64,000 nt of DNA from Euglena gracilis (taxonomy: Eukaryota; Euglenida; Euglenophyceae; Euglenales), in the NCBI GenBank assembly GCA_039621445.1, contig CP154954.1:68110714-68174713 (forward strand), given 5' to 3'. Position 1 is the first letter of the stretch. Every line of letters begins with the position of its first letter. A program made the position numbers and the translations under genes. Below, piece by piece: positions 33,901-40,503 of this stretch. Under the pieces are notes generated by a model that saw nothing but the letters and a program-made list of their open reading frames with translations, made no database searches and was not told where the DNA came from.

Positions 33901-36582
33901 CACTTTCTGCCTGAGTCCCGGTGCCTTAGACAGGGACTTAAAAAGGTCTGGTTTGTTTTTACATGATAACCAAATAACCCTCACCCTTTCTGAAACCCCC
34001 ACAAACATTATTGGCAGGTTTTGCGGCATGCTTCAAATATTACAAAAGGCTAAACAGGAAACCACTCAAATTCAAAACATCCCAGAAAAACGCGAAAGCC
34101 CATCCGCCTGGGTGGGCCATCGGCTTCGGAATGGTGATGACCTGCCCCTTCGTGGGCCCCTGGTCCTTCTTGCTCTTGCCTTTCGACCCACCACCGCCGC
34201 CGCCGCCGCCGCCGCCGCCGGTGCTGCCGAACGTCGGCTGTGAGCGCTGTGCCGGGGGCACATAGGCGGCGGCTGGCTCTGCAGCAAAGGGCCGGGCCTG
34301 GGGCTGGGCGGCCGGGGGTTGGGGAGGGGGAGGGGCGAACTGTGGGCGGGAAACTGTTTCCGAAGGAGGGGATGGGGTGGATCTGGGGGGGCACCCCCCC
34401 CCACCTGAACAGTGGCGCGGTCCAGATGACTGGTTTTTGGTCGGGGGCCATCCTTGCCGGGCCGGAAAATTTTGCTGCAGAGCAAGGTCCCAAGTGCCCC
34501 CACTGGGTCAATCCAGACCCCCTTGGCAGGTGGGTGGGGGCCAGACCCCCCCCCCAGTCTAGGAGGGGGGTCCACACCACTACCCCCTCCATATATTGAA
34601 CCCTGGTCTTGCCGCACCAGAAGGAAAACCACTTCTAAAACTTATTGTGCCACACTAGCTTCCCCAGCTTCATCATAATCAACCTGAATTTGGAAATCCA
34701 AAATGAAAAGAATTCACCATCCGTTTGTTCCAAATTTCCCAGATGTGATCTCACTGAGGTGTCCATATGTATGTGGCTGCAATTCCAACAACAACATTGT
34801 TTTCCATCAATGCATTGGACAATCAGAGGTGGTCAGCTCAAAATCATCAAAAATTTTGAAGCATCAAAATATGTTACGATTATTGATAAAAGCAGCATTT
34901 GACAGCAAATTTCTTTCAAAAGAAGCGGGAAATTGGTTCATCAATGGTTTTAGGCACTGCCCAAATAACTTTGCAGGGGGGGGTAAAAAAACATCGGCAC
35001 CAACTTTGCAGGGGAAAAATTAGTGGGGGGGGGCTTTTGCTGGTTTTGTCTTGGAGGCCAATGAGAGAGTTGGGTGCAAATTTGCGAGGGGTATGATAAT
35101 GGTGGTGGAGGTGAGGATGATGATCTGGCTTCCTTTGAAGATTTAAGAAGGGGTTCATTTTTTCTCCATTTTGCAAAGCTCATCCACTGGAAATACTGTG
35201 CTTCCAGTTGCAACTGGATAAAACACTCAAGCAACTTGCACGTTGGGTTGAAGAAAAAACCAAAGGATGCGATAATTGCGGTATTGCCATAAAAATATGC
35301 CCTTCCAGAAACTGCTTGACAAAGAAACATGCAAATACAGATGTATGCACAGAAGATACAAAAACCACACCCACACCCTGCATACCACAAATGCTCATAA
35401 AAACACATGCTCATGCGTGCATGAGGCAACACATTGGGGGCTAGGCAGTCAAGTTCGGGTCCCCAAATCCCCTCCCCCCCTTGTCTGGCTAAATTCGGAC
35501 TCGACAGGGGGGTCCCGCGGACCCCCCCCCCCCCGGTGCCTGGGTTGCCCAACAAAATTTCGTTAGTCCAGACCCCGGACCCTCCCCCTCGAACTCGACC
35601 GGTCCGGTTGGTTCACAACTCGACAGGGGGGTCCTGCGGGACCCTCCCTCCCTGTGCCTGCTCCATTACAACAAACAAATACCATGCCCCCCCCCGTATA
35701 AGACCCCCCCTCGGGAGCCAAAATCCCAGGGGGGGGGTCTTATATGGGGGTCTTATATGGGGGGGGATGGTGCTCCTTGAGGAAATACTCCACCTCCCAC
35801 GCCCAGACCAGGGGATTTTACCATGACCCCCCCCCCCTCAAATGACCCCCCTTTTGCCTTGGCCAGGACCCCAGCGGGCCACTTAGGGGGGGGGGGGTAA
35901 CTTAGGGGGGGGTTGGAAAACAAAATCTTGATATCACCCCCCACCATTTTTGGGGGGAATTTTTGTGTGGGATTCGTGATCTACACCATTTTTTCCATCA
36001 GGTCCAAAATTTAAATTATCGGAAAATTTCAAAAAAAATGAGGTGTTTTATGACCCTTTTAACTTATGAAAAAAAATTTTCATGTTCCGACCGGACCCCA
36101 GGGACCACTTAGGGGGGGGGGGGTCGTTTGAGGGGGGGTCATGGTAAGCTGCACCCCACCCAAAGGCCCAGGGCCCATCAGGGAGTTACAAAAGAAAATC
36201 AACTCAAACTCTCCAAATCCGAACTCAGAAACCTTAACCCTCAGGAGGTTGACTCCCCTTCCCTCAAATCCAGAAGAAGATTCCCGGTTGTGGCTGGTGT
36301 TGCTGTGGCGGTGCTTGCTGTGGCGGTTGTTGCTGTGGAGCTGGCTGCGGGGGAACATATGCTTGGTGCCCGGGCGGCCGATACGGCTGGCGTGGCTGAG
36401 GGGCCTGTTGTTGCGGCTGCTCCCATGGCTGCTGATACCCGCCTTGTTGTTGCTGTTGTTGGTAGCCTCCTTGCTGGGGGGCGTTGTAGTAGGGTTGCTG
36501 GTACCCGTATTGCGCATCTTGCTGATAACCCTGGCCGTATCCTGCATACTGAGGTGCCCCATATTGATTGCCCCCAGGTTGC
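9853..36582 (-). CDS. eRF3 (Sup35/GSPT-type translation termination GTPase), 18 exons, 5' end not found
   Basis: Class II release factor: a GTPase that works with eRF1 in the cytosol to end translation at stop codons. Joining 18 minus-strand exons gives about 726 codons, close to yeast Sup35 (685). Order: Q/Y-rich N domain, A/P/K/E-rich linker, then the GTPase core with P-loop GHVDAGKST, switch region [19 protein letters not shown] and the G5-like SGLAG, then two beta-barrel domains ending in [15 protein letters not shown], the conserved eRF3 C-terminal block. The APGHKAF context, the N extension and the GRFxLRD block favour eRF3 over eEF1A or HBS1. Introns 5, 6, 9, 10 and 13-17 are GT-AG; introns 1, 2, 7, 8, 11 and 12 follow NNNCAG...CTGNNNNN; introns 3 and 4 are unresolved. 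The first listed exon begins in phase 2 after an acceptor, so at least one upstream exon with the start codon is missing from this annotation. Identity is secure; exons 3-5 junctions are not. Confidence 0.93.
11032..11110. repeat. (ATCC)n microsatellite
   Basis: About twenty ATCC units in eRF3 intron 17, near-perfect. Confidence 0.97.
11339..11428 (-). CDS. eRF3 exon 17: domain 3, GRFVLRDEG
   Basis: Codes [20 protein letters not shown] then [11 protein letters not shown]. GRFxLRD is the most conserved eRF3 C-terminal motif and contributes to eRF1 binding in known family members. Acceptor tcgcgcag, donor GTGTGC. Confidence 0.97.
11578..11656 (-). CDS. eRF3 exon 16: domain 3
   Basis: Codes [20 protein letters not shown] then VKGGET, the lysine-rich K-KSPPFVK block typical of eRF3. 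Acceptor ttgcgcag, donor GTGTGG in phase 1. The following intron is only 149 nt. Confidence 0.96.
12318..12494 (-). CDS. eRF3 exon 15: domain 3 start
   Basis: Codes [40 protein letters not shown], then [14 protein letters not shown]. It matches the DEEDIxxGFVLxxP ... FxAQIxIxExKxIIxxGYxxVLHxHxxIEE signature of eRF3/HBS1 domain 3. Acceptor ttgcccag, donor GTGTGC. Confidence 0.96.
13866..13952 (-). CDS. eRF3 exon 14: domain 2
   Basis: Codes [20 protein letters not shown] then [16 protein letters not shown] is the conserved end of domain 2. Clean tctcaacag acceptor and AAG/GTGTGT donor, phase 0 on both sides. It is surrounded by more than 1 kb of repeat-rich intron on each side. Confidence 0.93.
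14876..14932. repeat. short array of CCCAGCATCG units
   Basis: Four to five 10-bp units; the same unit recurs at 15958-16035 in the same intron. Confidence 0.85.
15236..15665. repeat. 18-bp minisatellite (CAGCATCTGCATCTTGTC)
   Basis: Roughly 20 units of an 18-bp repeat, degenerate at the left end and tight from 15380 on. 18 is a multiple of three, so two strands carry long repetitive open frames; these are not treated as genes. It lies in eRF3 intron 13. Confidence 0.93.
17116..17185 (-). CDS. eRF3 exon 13: domain 2
   Basis: Codes [20 protein letters not shown] then CPTK, matching the G-x-V-x-SG-x-I-x-xGDxLxxxPNK block of the family. It follows a 167-nt nonconventional intron that is a recognisable transposon, and ends at a conventional GTGCGG donor. 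Confidence 0.93.
17186..17352 (-). other. nonconventional intron 12 of the eRF3 gene
   Basis: This 167-nt intron starts GGCCAG and ends CTGGGGCT on the minus strand. It has no GT-AG option that preserves the protein. CAG at +4 to +6 can pair with CTG at -8 to -6. Removing it restores EMGLVIHG. The intron consists of the transposon at 17191-17349 plus 3 and 5 nt of the flanking target duplication. Confidence 0.92.
17191..17349. mobile_element. hAT-like MITE that forms intron 12
   Basis: A 159-bp element with perfect 11-bp terminal inverted repeats CAGGGCCGAAC (17191-17201) and its complement (17339-17349). It is flanked by an 8-bp direct duplication with one mismatch, ACCAGCCC (17183-17190) and GCCAGCCC (17350-17357). 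The interior has the C-run/G-run character of other elements in the window and no coding frame. CAGGG ends and 8-bp duplications are typical of hAT elements. Confidence 0.9.
17353..17426 (-). CDS. eRF3 exon 12: start of domain 2
   Basis: Codes [20 protein letters not shown] and [18 protein letters not shown] aligns to the PLRLPI-xDKYKDMG start of eRF3 domain 2. Both edges are nonconventional (after CTGATGCC, before GGCCAG). Confidence 0.93.
17630..18110. mobile_element. hAT-like MITE, CAGGGGTTTTCTTAAG family, copy 2 (in eRF3 intron 11)
   Basis: 481 bp. Ends CAGGGGATTTCTTAAG and CTTAAGAAATCCCCTG. Perfect 8-bp duplications GTCCTGCC (17622-17629 and 18111-18118). Interior is similar to the copy at 8190-8688 through much of its length. 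Confidence 0.92.
19290..19765. repeat. dispersed repeat R1, copy 1
   Basis: Contains GTGGGACAACTCTGTCG, ACGTAAAGCATCGGCATG and AGGAGGAAGAAGAGAAC...GCCAAAGCGGAGAAATAA. The outer parts match 52290-52665 in the same orientation while the middle is inverted. Confidence 0.85.
20205..20620. repeat. degenerate A-rich repeat (GCGCAAAAATGCGC)
   Basis: Dozens of AAAAATGCG(C) units on both sides of short palindromes TGCGCAAAAATGCGCA. It gives low-complexity K/M/R or F/H translations only. Confidence 0.85.
20779..21135. repeat. G-tract foldback element, AAATAACGGG family (eRF3 intron 11)
   Basis: Ends CCCCCCCAAATAACGGG and CCCGTTATTTGGGGGGG, with AATAACGGGGCA repeated near each end. Confidence 0.75.
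21192..21363 (-). CDS. eRF3 exon 11: end of GTPase domain with SGLAG
   Basis: Starts after ccttcag and codes [20 protein letters not shown], then [20 protein letters not shown] and [17 protein letters not shown]. The SGLAG stretch matches the G5 region of eRF3 (SGLTGAN-like). The 3' edge GTTCAG starts with GT but its partner end is CTGATGCC, not AG; it fits the nonconventional rule and keeps frame. Confidence 0.92.
22727..22863 (-). CDS. eRF3 exon 10: [17 protein letters not shown] to NKMD
   Basis: Starts after ctgacag. Codes [40 protein letters not shown] and EWDKAR. The NKMD guanine-specificity motif is intact. Ends at a GTGTGA donor in phase 2. Confidence 0.95.
23801..23881 (-). CDS. eRF3 exon 9: GHK of G3 and following helix/strand
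   Basis: Twenty-seven codons: [20 protein letters not shown] then LVISARK. The histidine of DAPGHK, essential for GTP hydrolysis in this GTPase group, is present. The 5' edge follows CTGCTCCT (nonconventional); the 3' edge is a GTATGC donor. Confidence 0.95.
23882..24822 (-). other. nonconventional intron 8 of the eRF3 gene
   Basis: Starts GGCCAG, ends CTGCTCCT; splits DAP/GHK. The 8 nt before CAG (CCCCCGGC) and after CTG (CTCCTGGC) match at 6 of 8, and the inner ends CAGCGCACACCTT and CAGAGCATTCCTT (complement of the 3' side) are an imperfect inverted repeat. It reads as a decayed version of the intron 12 arrangement. Confidence 0.85.
24823..24982 (-). CDS. eRF3 exon 8: switch I to DAP of the G3 motif
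   Basis: Codes [20 protein letters not shown], the switch segment [27 protein letters not shown] and LDAP. Both edges are nonconventional. The 3' edge cuts before GGCCAG and splits the DAPGHK motif; the downstream exon supplies GHK. Confidence 0.95.
24983..27250 (-). other. nonconventional intron 7 of the eRF3 gene
   Basis: Starts GACCAG, ends CTGTTGTC; joins TLE to KFEREAK. The inner ends CAGGGCCCTCC and CAGGCCTCTCC (complement of the 3' side) match at 9 of 11. Flanking 8-mers TTGGAGAC and TTGTCGAA match at 5 of 8. The 2.27-kb body contains a large foldback repeat. Confidence 0.85.
25306..27122. mobile_element. foldback-type repeat with subterminal arrays (eRF3 intron 7)
   Basis: The left end has AATTACAGCTAAC...AACGTTGGCCAC followed by a degenerate 26-bp array (25340-25500) built on GGCCACNGGNCC. 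The right end has the reverse complement array (26960-27105) and GTTAGCTGTAAATC. Ends are inverted over about 40 bp before the arrays. The interior includes ACTAG-G-run units. No transposase frame seen. Confidence 0.6.
27251..27320 (-). CDS. eRF3 exon 7: P-loop AGKST and DDRTLE
   Basis: Starts after ttacag and completes DAGKST, then reads [17 protein letters not shown]. No GT occurs at the position where family homology predicts the exon end. Cutting before GACCAG and resuming after CTGTTGTC at 24983-24990 gives RTLEKFEREAK, exactly the form expected from eRF3 alignments (RTLEKYEREAK-like). Confidence 0.95.
28471..28839. mobile_element. hAT-like MITE, CAGGGGTTTTCTTAAG family, copy 3 (in eRF3 intron 6)
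   Basis: 369 bp. Ends CAGGGGTTTTCTTAAAGA and CTTAAGAAGACCCCTG. The flanks GCCCGAGG and CCCAAAGC do not form a clear duplication, so it is older or rearranged. Confidence 0.75.
29058..29153 (-). CDS. eRF3 exon 6: basic linker end and start of the GTPase domain
   Basis: Starts after a ttccaacag acceptor and codes [20 protein letters not shown] followed by [12 protein letters not shown], the first beta strand and start of the P-loop. The exon ends one base into the codon for the P-loop aspartate, at a GTATGC donor. The intron therefore interrupts GHV-D-AGKST. Confidence 0.93.
29468..29554 (-). CDS. eRF3 exon 5: linker
   Basis: Codes [19 protein letters not shown] and then [10 protein letters not shown], continuing the A/P/E/K-rich linker. 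It ends in a GTCTCT donor at phase 1, which fits the next exon. The upstream junction is ambiguous by a few bases (CTGGAAAG precedes the exon). Confidence 0.7.
30051..30275 (-). CDS. eRF3 exon 4: acidic/proline-rich linker
   Basis: Codes a linker with [20 protein letters not shown] followed by a PVPTPAP segment and an acidic run [17 protein letters not shown]. It resembles the charged M domain that separates the prion domain from the GTPase core in Sup35. The frame is open upstream to about 30466, so the 5' edge is approximate; CTGCCCAA or cccaacag at 276-283 are candidate acceptors. A GTTTCT donor lies at 45-50 of this kilobase block (30045-30050). Confidence 0.7.
30854..30918 (-). CDS. eRF3 exon 3: linker
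   Basis: Short exon coding [22 protein letters not shown]. It starts after a CTGCCATC nonconventional acceptor. A consensus-like GTGAGT donor follows (848-853), giving phase 0, but the next exon needs phase 2. The open frame runs on past the donor as VSLSAK, which matches KVISLSAK in exon 4. The true 3' end may therefore lie about 20 nt further on, or a small exon is missed. Confidence 0.65.
30919..34113 (-). other. nonconventional intron 2 of the eRF3 gene
   Basis: Starts ACCCAG, ends CTGCCATC. The splice is inferred from frame and from the CAG/CTG rule; the linker has no homology to confirm it. The inner ends share only CAGGC, and the flanking 8-mers match weakly, so this would be an old insertion. 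It carries palindromic CTTAAG repeats near 32.9-33.9 kb. Confidence 0.65.
34114..34276 (-). CDS. eRF3 exon 2: polyglycine and basic linker
   Basis: Fifty-four codons: [16 protein letters not shown], eleven consecutive glycines, then a basic stretch [14 protein letters not shown] and ITIPKPMA. The 3' end has no GT donor. Cutting before ACCCAG and joining to the exon starting after CTGCCATC at 30918 gives an in-frame PKPMAQPPAEPS. An alternative upstream acceptor (cccacag before TTCGCCCC, near 34335) would add a proline-rich segment but leaves no matching donor. Confidence 0.8.
34277..36299 (-). other. probable nonconventional intron 1 of the eRF3 gene
   Basis: Starts CACCAG and ends CTGCAGAG. 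Chosen because no GT donor exists after the Q-rich exon and this pair keeps phase 0. +1 is C rather than a purine. Contains a truncated CAGGGTTC-family MITE end at 34605 and several short open frames (34.65-35.44 kb) with no recognisable product. Confidence 0.55.
36300..36582 (-). CDS. eRF3 exon 1 (first recognised): prion-like Q/Y/G/P domain
   Basis: Codes 94 residues with 34 Q and 12 Y and only four charged residues (D, E, two R). It contains repeated QQGGYQQ-type units and ends in a [13 protein letters not shown] tract. The composition and the GGYQQ unit resemble the oligopeptide-repeat prion domain of yeast Sup35. The 5' edge is an acceptor (tgctgcag, then GCAACC). No GT donor exists at the 3' edge; a cut before CACCAG pairs with a CTGCAGAG acceptor at 34277-34284 and keeps the frame at phase 0. 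That edge is the least certain of the nonconventional junctions because this region has no homology to test it. Confidence 0.82.
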
Positions 36583-36878
36583 CTGCAGCAACAAGAAAGA
36601 ACCTTAGAGAGCAAAAGAAAATCTTGTGCCCTGCGACCATCTCCAAACTAGTCGAGAAAAATGCTCATATTTCTTTTCCATTTTCAGGAGACCAACCATA
36701 TGAAAAAAAATGATGATCCCAAAGTGCAAAAAATTGTCGTCACAAGGCAGCAATGATTTTTTATTGGTTGTTTTTCCTTCAAGGAGAACCCTTGTTGGCA
36801 TTCTCCTTGCGTTTAAGGCAGCTAGGGGTCGAAGTTAGCAATGCACCAGAAATTAAACCCCACTAATAAACCCCCCAG

Positions 36879-37151
36879 CAGGCTTCTTTTTAAGACCCCC
36901 GGGGGGGGCGGGGGGGGTCCCCCCCCACCCACCCAGGGTGGCGCGGGCCCCCCCCGGGGGGGGCGGGGACCCCCCCCCAAAATCGGGCCCGTTAAAGGCA
37001 ATTTCCAAAAATTTTCGGCGCTTCGCGCCGAAAAGGTATACCCAGCACCCCCCGCGCGGGCCCCCCCCCCGCGGGGGGGGGGGGGTCGGGCCCCCCCCCC
37101 CCAGCCCCCCCGGGGGGGGGGGGGGGGTCTGCTGACTTAAAAAGAAGCCTG
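36879..37151. mobile_element. hAT-like MITE, CAGGCTTCTTTTTAAG family
   Basis: 273 bp. Ends CAGGCTTCTTTTTAAG and CTTAAAAAGAAGCCTG, 15 of 16 matching. Perfect 8-bp duplications CCCCCCAG (36871-36878 and 37152-37159), though C-rich. A GGCGCTTCGCGCC hairpin sits at the centre (37017-37029). Confidence 0.88.
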
Positions 37152-38254
37152 CCCCCCAGGGTTCAATGGATCCGGTTTGGTTGGTCGGCCGAAGGGGGGG
37201 TTATAAGTGGGGGGGGGGTATAGGATCCGGAATTGTTGGTGAAAATCCGACCCCCCAAAATGACCCCCAAATTGGCAATTTTCGGCAAATTTGGTCAAAA
37301 ATGGCATTTTTGATAATGGTCGGTCTCAAAAATTTGCCAAAAAAATCAGTTTTTGGTTGGTTTGGGGCCGGAAGAATCGTCCCCAGCGGTTTCCATTTTT
37401 CTCTCCCCAGGGGGGGGGTTATAGGATCCGGTTTGGTTGGTCGGCCCGAGGGGGTGGATTATAAGTGGGGGTTATAAGTGGGGGGGTTTATAAGTGGGGG
37501 GTGGGGTTTAGGCAGACCAATGAAATCACGTCAAGAAACCTTCTCGCTCGTGGTCACCAAGGTCCGGCTTTCAAGGTGGGTTAAAAATGGTCACAGACCC
37601 CTTGACATCGGAAACTGTGTCCGAGACACGGACTCGAGTGGGACTGTGGACTCGGGCGTCAGCACAAGTCCTTGTCCCAGGCACAGTCCTCACGCTTGAG
37701 GCAAGGTCTAGAACCCCCATAGGGGGGGTCTTTCTCGATGTAGAGATGCAATTTTCTTCTTGGCAGAGCTGACGAGCACTTTCAAGGGGGGGTCCGTCCT
37801 GTGTTGAGCAGGTCCGACTGGGGGGGATCCCTGCTGACCCATAATGAAAATCGGGTCCCAAAGTCAAAAATCTCTCCCGGCGCTTTTCATTGAAAAGCAT
37901 TTTCCCAAATCATACCCCCCAGATAACCCCCCCTGGGTTCATAACCCCCCTCCACTTTCAGGCCATCTACCATGGCTTTTCCCCGAAAAAACTGCAGTTG
38001 AAAATCAGAATTTCACAGCAAATGAATGACCATGTTGCACAGAACTCTTATTTCCTGCCACAGGCAAATACCAATTTCACAATTTTGCCATGAAACCCTC
38101 AAATCGTCGATCTGAAGAAAAAAATTGTTTCTGTAAGGTTCTCAAACCAAACCAAACAGCAGCGAAAATTACCACATTTTTTTCAGTGTGATTTTGACCA
38201 ATTTTGGACCGAAAATCACTGACTTTGGGTTGCGCGTTGCATGTGCGTTCGCCC

Positions 38255-38482
38255 TCAGACCCCCCTCAAGGAATTTAGGATGCTTTCCCAGTACTCAAGC
38301 ATTTTCACTTTGAAGTTTTCTTGAAATTCTGTAGGCTTCAACAAAACGGGGTCCGAGGTCCAACGTGGGTGGAACTTGGCCCTCGTTGAACAATTCGACC
38401 ACAATTCAACCACTTTTTGTTGCCAGGCATTTTCCTCCCTCAAGATTTGTTCAAATTTGGTTGGGCCTCGATCACAACAGGG
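38255..38482 (-). CDS. candidate exon of unknown gene upstream of eRF3
   Basis: A minus-strand frame reads KFEQILREENAWQQKVVELW, then AKFHPRWTSDPVLLKP and FQENFKVKMLEYWESILNSL, ending at TGA or at a GTCTGA donor. Its balanced composition is more protein-like than its surroundings. CTGTTGTG just upstream could be a nonconventional acceptor. It does not join in frame to the Q-rich eRF3 exon, and no family is recognised. Confidence 0.3.
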   Translation of the reverse strand, partial: PCCDRGPTKFEQILREENAWQQKVVELWSNCSTRAKFHPRWTSDPVLLKPTEFQENFKVKMLEYWESILNSLRGV

Positions 38483-38999
38483 ACTTGCGGTCGATTCATG
38501 CGGTGGGGGGTGAGGTGGGGGGAAATTTTACAATTTGTTCTTCCTCTTGCGCTTGGCCCGCCTCATCACTCTAAACTAGCAATGGCCAAAACTCTTCAAG
38601 CCTGAAATTTCAGAAACGTGCAAATTGTACGGTTTCAATGCAAATTGGAAACTTTTCATGAAATTTATATCTGCCCGTTTCCGAACGCACGCGACTATCC
38701 CATTTTCTTCATTTCCGCTCACTTTTCAGTTTTCTTTTTGGAAAATGGGAACACACAAGTCCAAGCCCCTGGTGGGTTTCGGTATTCCATTTCAAGCCTA
38801 TTGAGACTACTGGCCATTTTAAGTTCAACATGTTTTTCTGTGATTGTCTTTGAATTTTTTTTGCTTTGCACCGAATAACACTTCAAACTCCACATTTTGG
38901 TGCGTTTTGGGCCCCCATCGCACATTTTGGGGCCACAATCTGGGGGCAGATTGGGGGGTGCCACTTTCCTCTTTTTCCCTTCTCTCCGTTTTTTTTAAA

Positions 39000-39568
39000 A
39001 AACCTATTTTCTGGGCCCAACGCCTGTCTTGAAATTCTACTGACATTAACGGATTTCAGGCTCAAATTGTTTATGTCGGTCGATTTCCATTCAGGCGCCC
39101 GTTTATGTCGGTCGGTTTCCATTCCATTGAAATCTGTTGCTGGTCAGATTGGGAATTTTTAGTGACTTTTTTGGACATTTTGGATTTCCCTTTCTTCGAC
39201 ATTTTTGGTCCTATGCGGTTGTGGAGGAGTTATGGATCAGACAAAAACCAAATTTTGTGGCCAGGTGATCACAGCTGGCTGAACTTTAGATGGAACAGAC
39301 GGAAGGACGATACTTAAGATCATCATTTTCTGGATCTTCAGAAAAAGAATTCGGCAAATTTGTCCTGAACCAGTTGTCATCACTGGTCATCTGAAAGAAA
39401 AGCTTTTGGGTGAGGAGTTATTTGGCAATGTCAACCCTATTTTCTGGGCTCGACGCCTGTATTGCAATTATATTGACATCATCGGATTTCGGGCCAAGGC
39501 TGTGTTCATAGCAGCATGGCTTTGGTCAAAATCTTTGTTTCTAAAAAAAACACAGACTCTGACCTGAG
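39000..39568. repeat. duplicated block D1, copy 1
   Basis: About 560 bp nearly identical to 42017-42612: CCTATTTTCTGGGCCC, the 34-bp GTTTATGTCGGTCGATTT units, CTGTTGCTGGTCAGATTGGG and CAATTATATTGACATCATCG. Copy 1 is followed by the inserted MITE. Confidence 0.92.
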
Positions 39569-39850
39569 CAGGGGTTTTTTTAAGACCGGGGGGGGGGTCC
39601 CCCCCCCACCCACCCACCCCCTGGGGGGGCCCCCCCGGAGGGGGAGGGGGGTCCGGGGGACCCACAAAAAATGGCCGAAAAATCGCGAAAAGTGCTAAAA
39701 ATAGAATTTTTTCGGCGCCTGCGGCGCCGAAAAGTATATCCCACCCCCCTCCGGGGGGACCCCCCCCCCCGGGGGGAGGGGGTCCGGCGGACCCACCCAC
39801 CTTACCCCCCCTCCCCCCCCCGGGGGTCCAAACTTAAAAAAAAATCCCTG
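39569..39850. mobile_element. hAT-like MITE, CAGGGGTTTTTTTAAG family
   Basis: 282 bp. Ends CAGGGGTTTTTTTAAG and CTTAAAAAAAAATCCCTG. Perfect 8-bp duplications GACCTGAG (39561-39568 and 39851-39858). Centre hairpin GGCGCCTGCGGCGCC. A paralogous block near 42605 preserves the empty target. Confidence 0.93.
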
Positions 39851-39956
39851 GACCTGAGTCTGTGTTTCGAAACGCTGAGTCTGTTATTCGGCCTGAGTCT
39901 GCGTTTCGAAATGCAGACTCAGGTCAGAGTCTGCGTTTAAGAACTGCGTCTGCGCA

Positions 39957-40503
39957 GTTCTTGATATAGAGATTGTTTCTTTCAAAATGGAAGAAAAAAG
40001 CATTCCGAAAAAAAAGAGACAAAAGGTTGGTCGACATTAACGGGTTTCAGGCTGAAACTGACAATGTCCCAAAACGGAACAAAAAGGCATTCAAAAAAGG
40101 AAACAAAAGGTTGGTCGATTTCCAAGACATCGGAAACCGTTTATGTCAGTCGATTTCCATTCAGGCGCCCGTTTATGTCGGTCGATTTCCATTCAGGCGC
40201 CCGTTTATGTCGGTCGATTTCCATTCAGGCGCCCGTTTATGTCGGTCGATATCCATTCAGGCGCCGTTTATGTCAGTCAATTTCCATTCAGGCGCCCGTT
40301 AATGGGCCAAAAACCACTTTTTTGACCATACTTCCGTCCAGGCGGTTCGGCCGAATGAATATCAAGACAGGCGTCGGGCCCGGACAAAACAGGTTTTAGA
40401 AAAATCGACCGACACTAACAGATTCAGCAGGGGCGCCGGGCGGCTCGCTTCGCTCGCTCGCGCCCGGCGCCCCTGCTGAATCTGTTAGTGTCGGTCGATT
40501 TTT
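39957..40503. repeat. duplicated block D2, copy 1, with 43-bp perfect inverted repeat
   Basis: Shares GTTCTTGATATAGAGATTG, five to six 34-bp GTCGGTCGATTTCCATTC units and the GGCGTCGGGCCCGGACAAAA end with 43862-44613. The last 104 bp form a hairpin: arms 40400-40442 and 40461-40503 are perfect complements around an 18-nt loop rich in CGCT. Confidence 0.92.

Noticed and set aside
36264-36300. Continuing the Q-rich frame into GIFFWI and a stop
   Set aside because: It would end the protein before the GTPase domain; the CAG/CTG junction to 34276 keeps the frame open.
30854-36582. Calling the GTPase gene eEF1A or HBS1 rather than eRF3
   Set aside because: The Q-rich N domain, KSPPFVK and [15 protein letters not shown] segments fit eRF3 best; eEF1A lacks such an N extension and has different C-terminal motifs.
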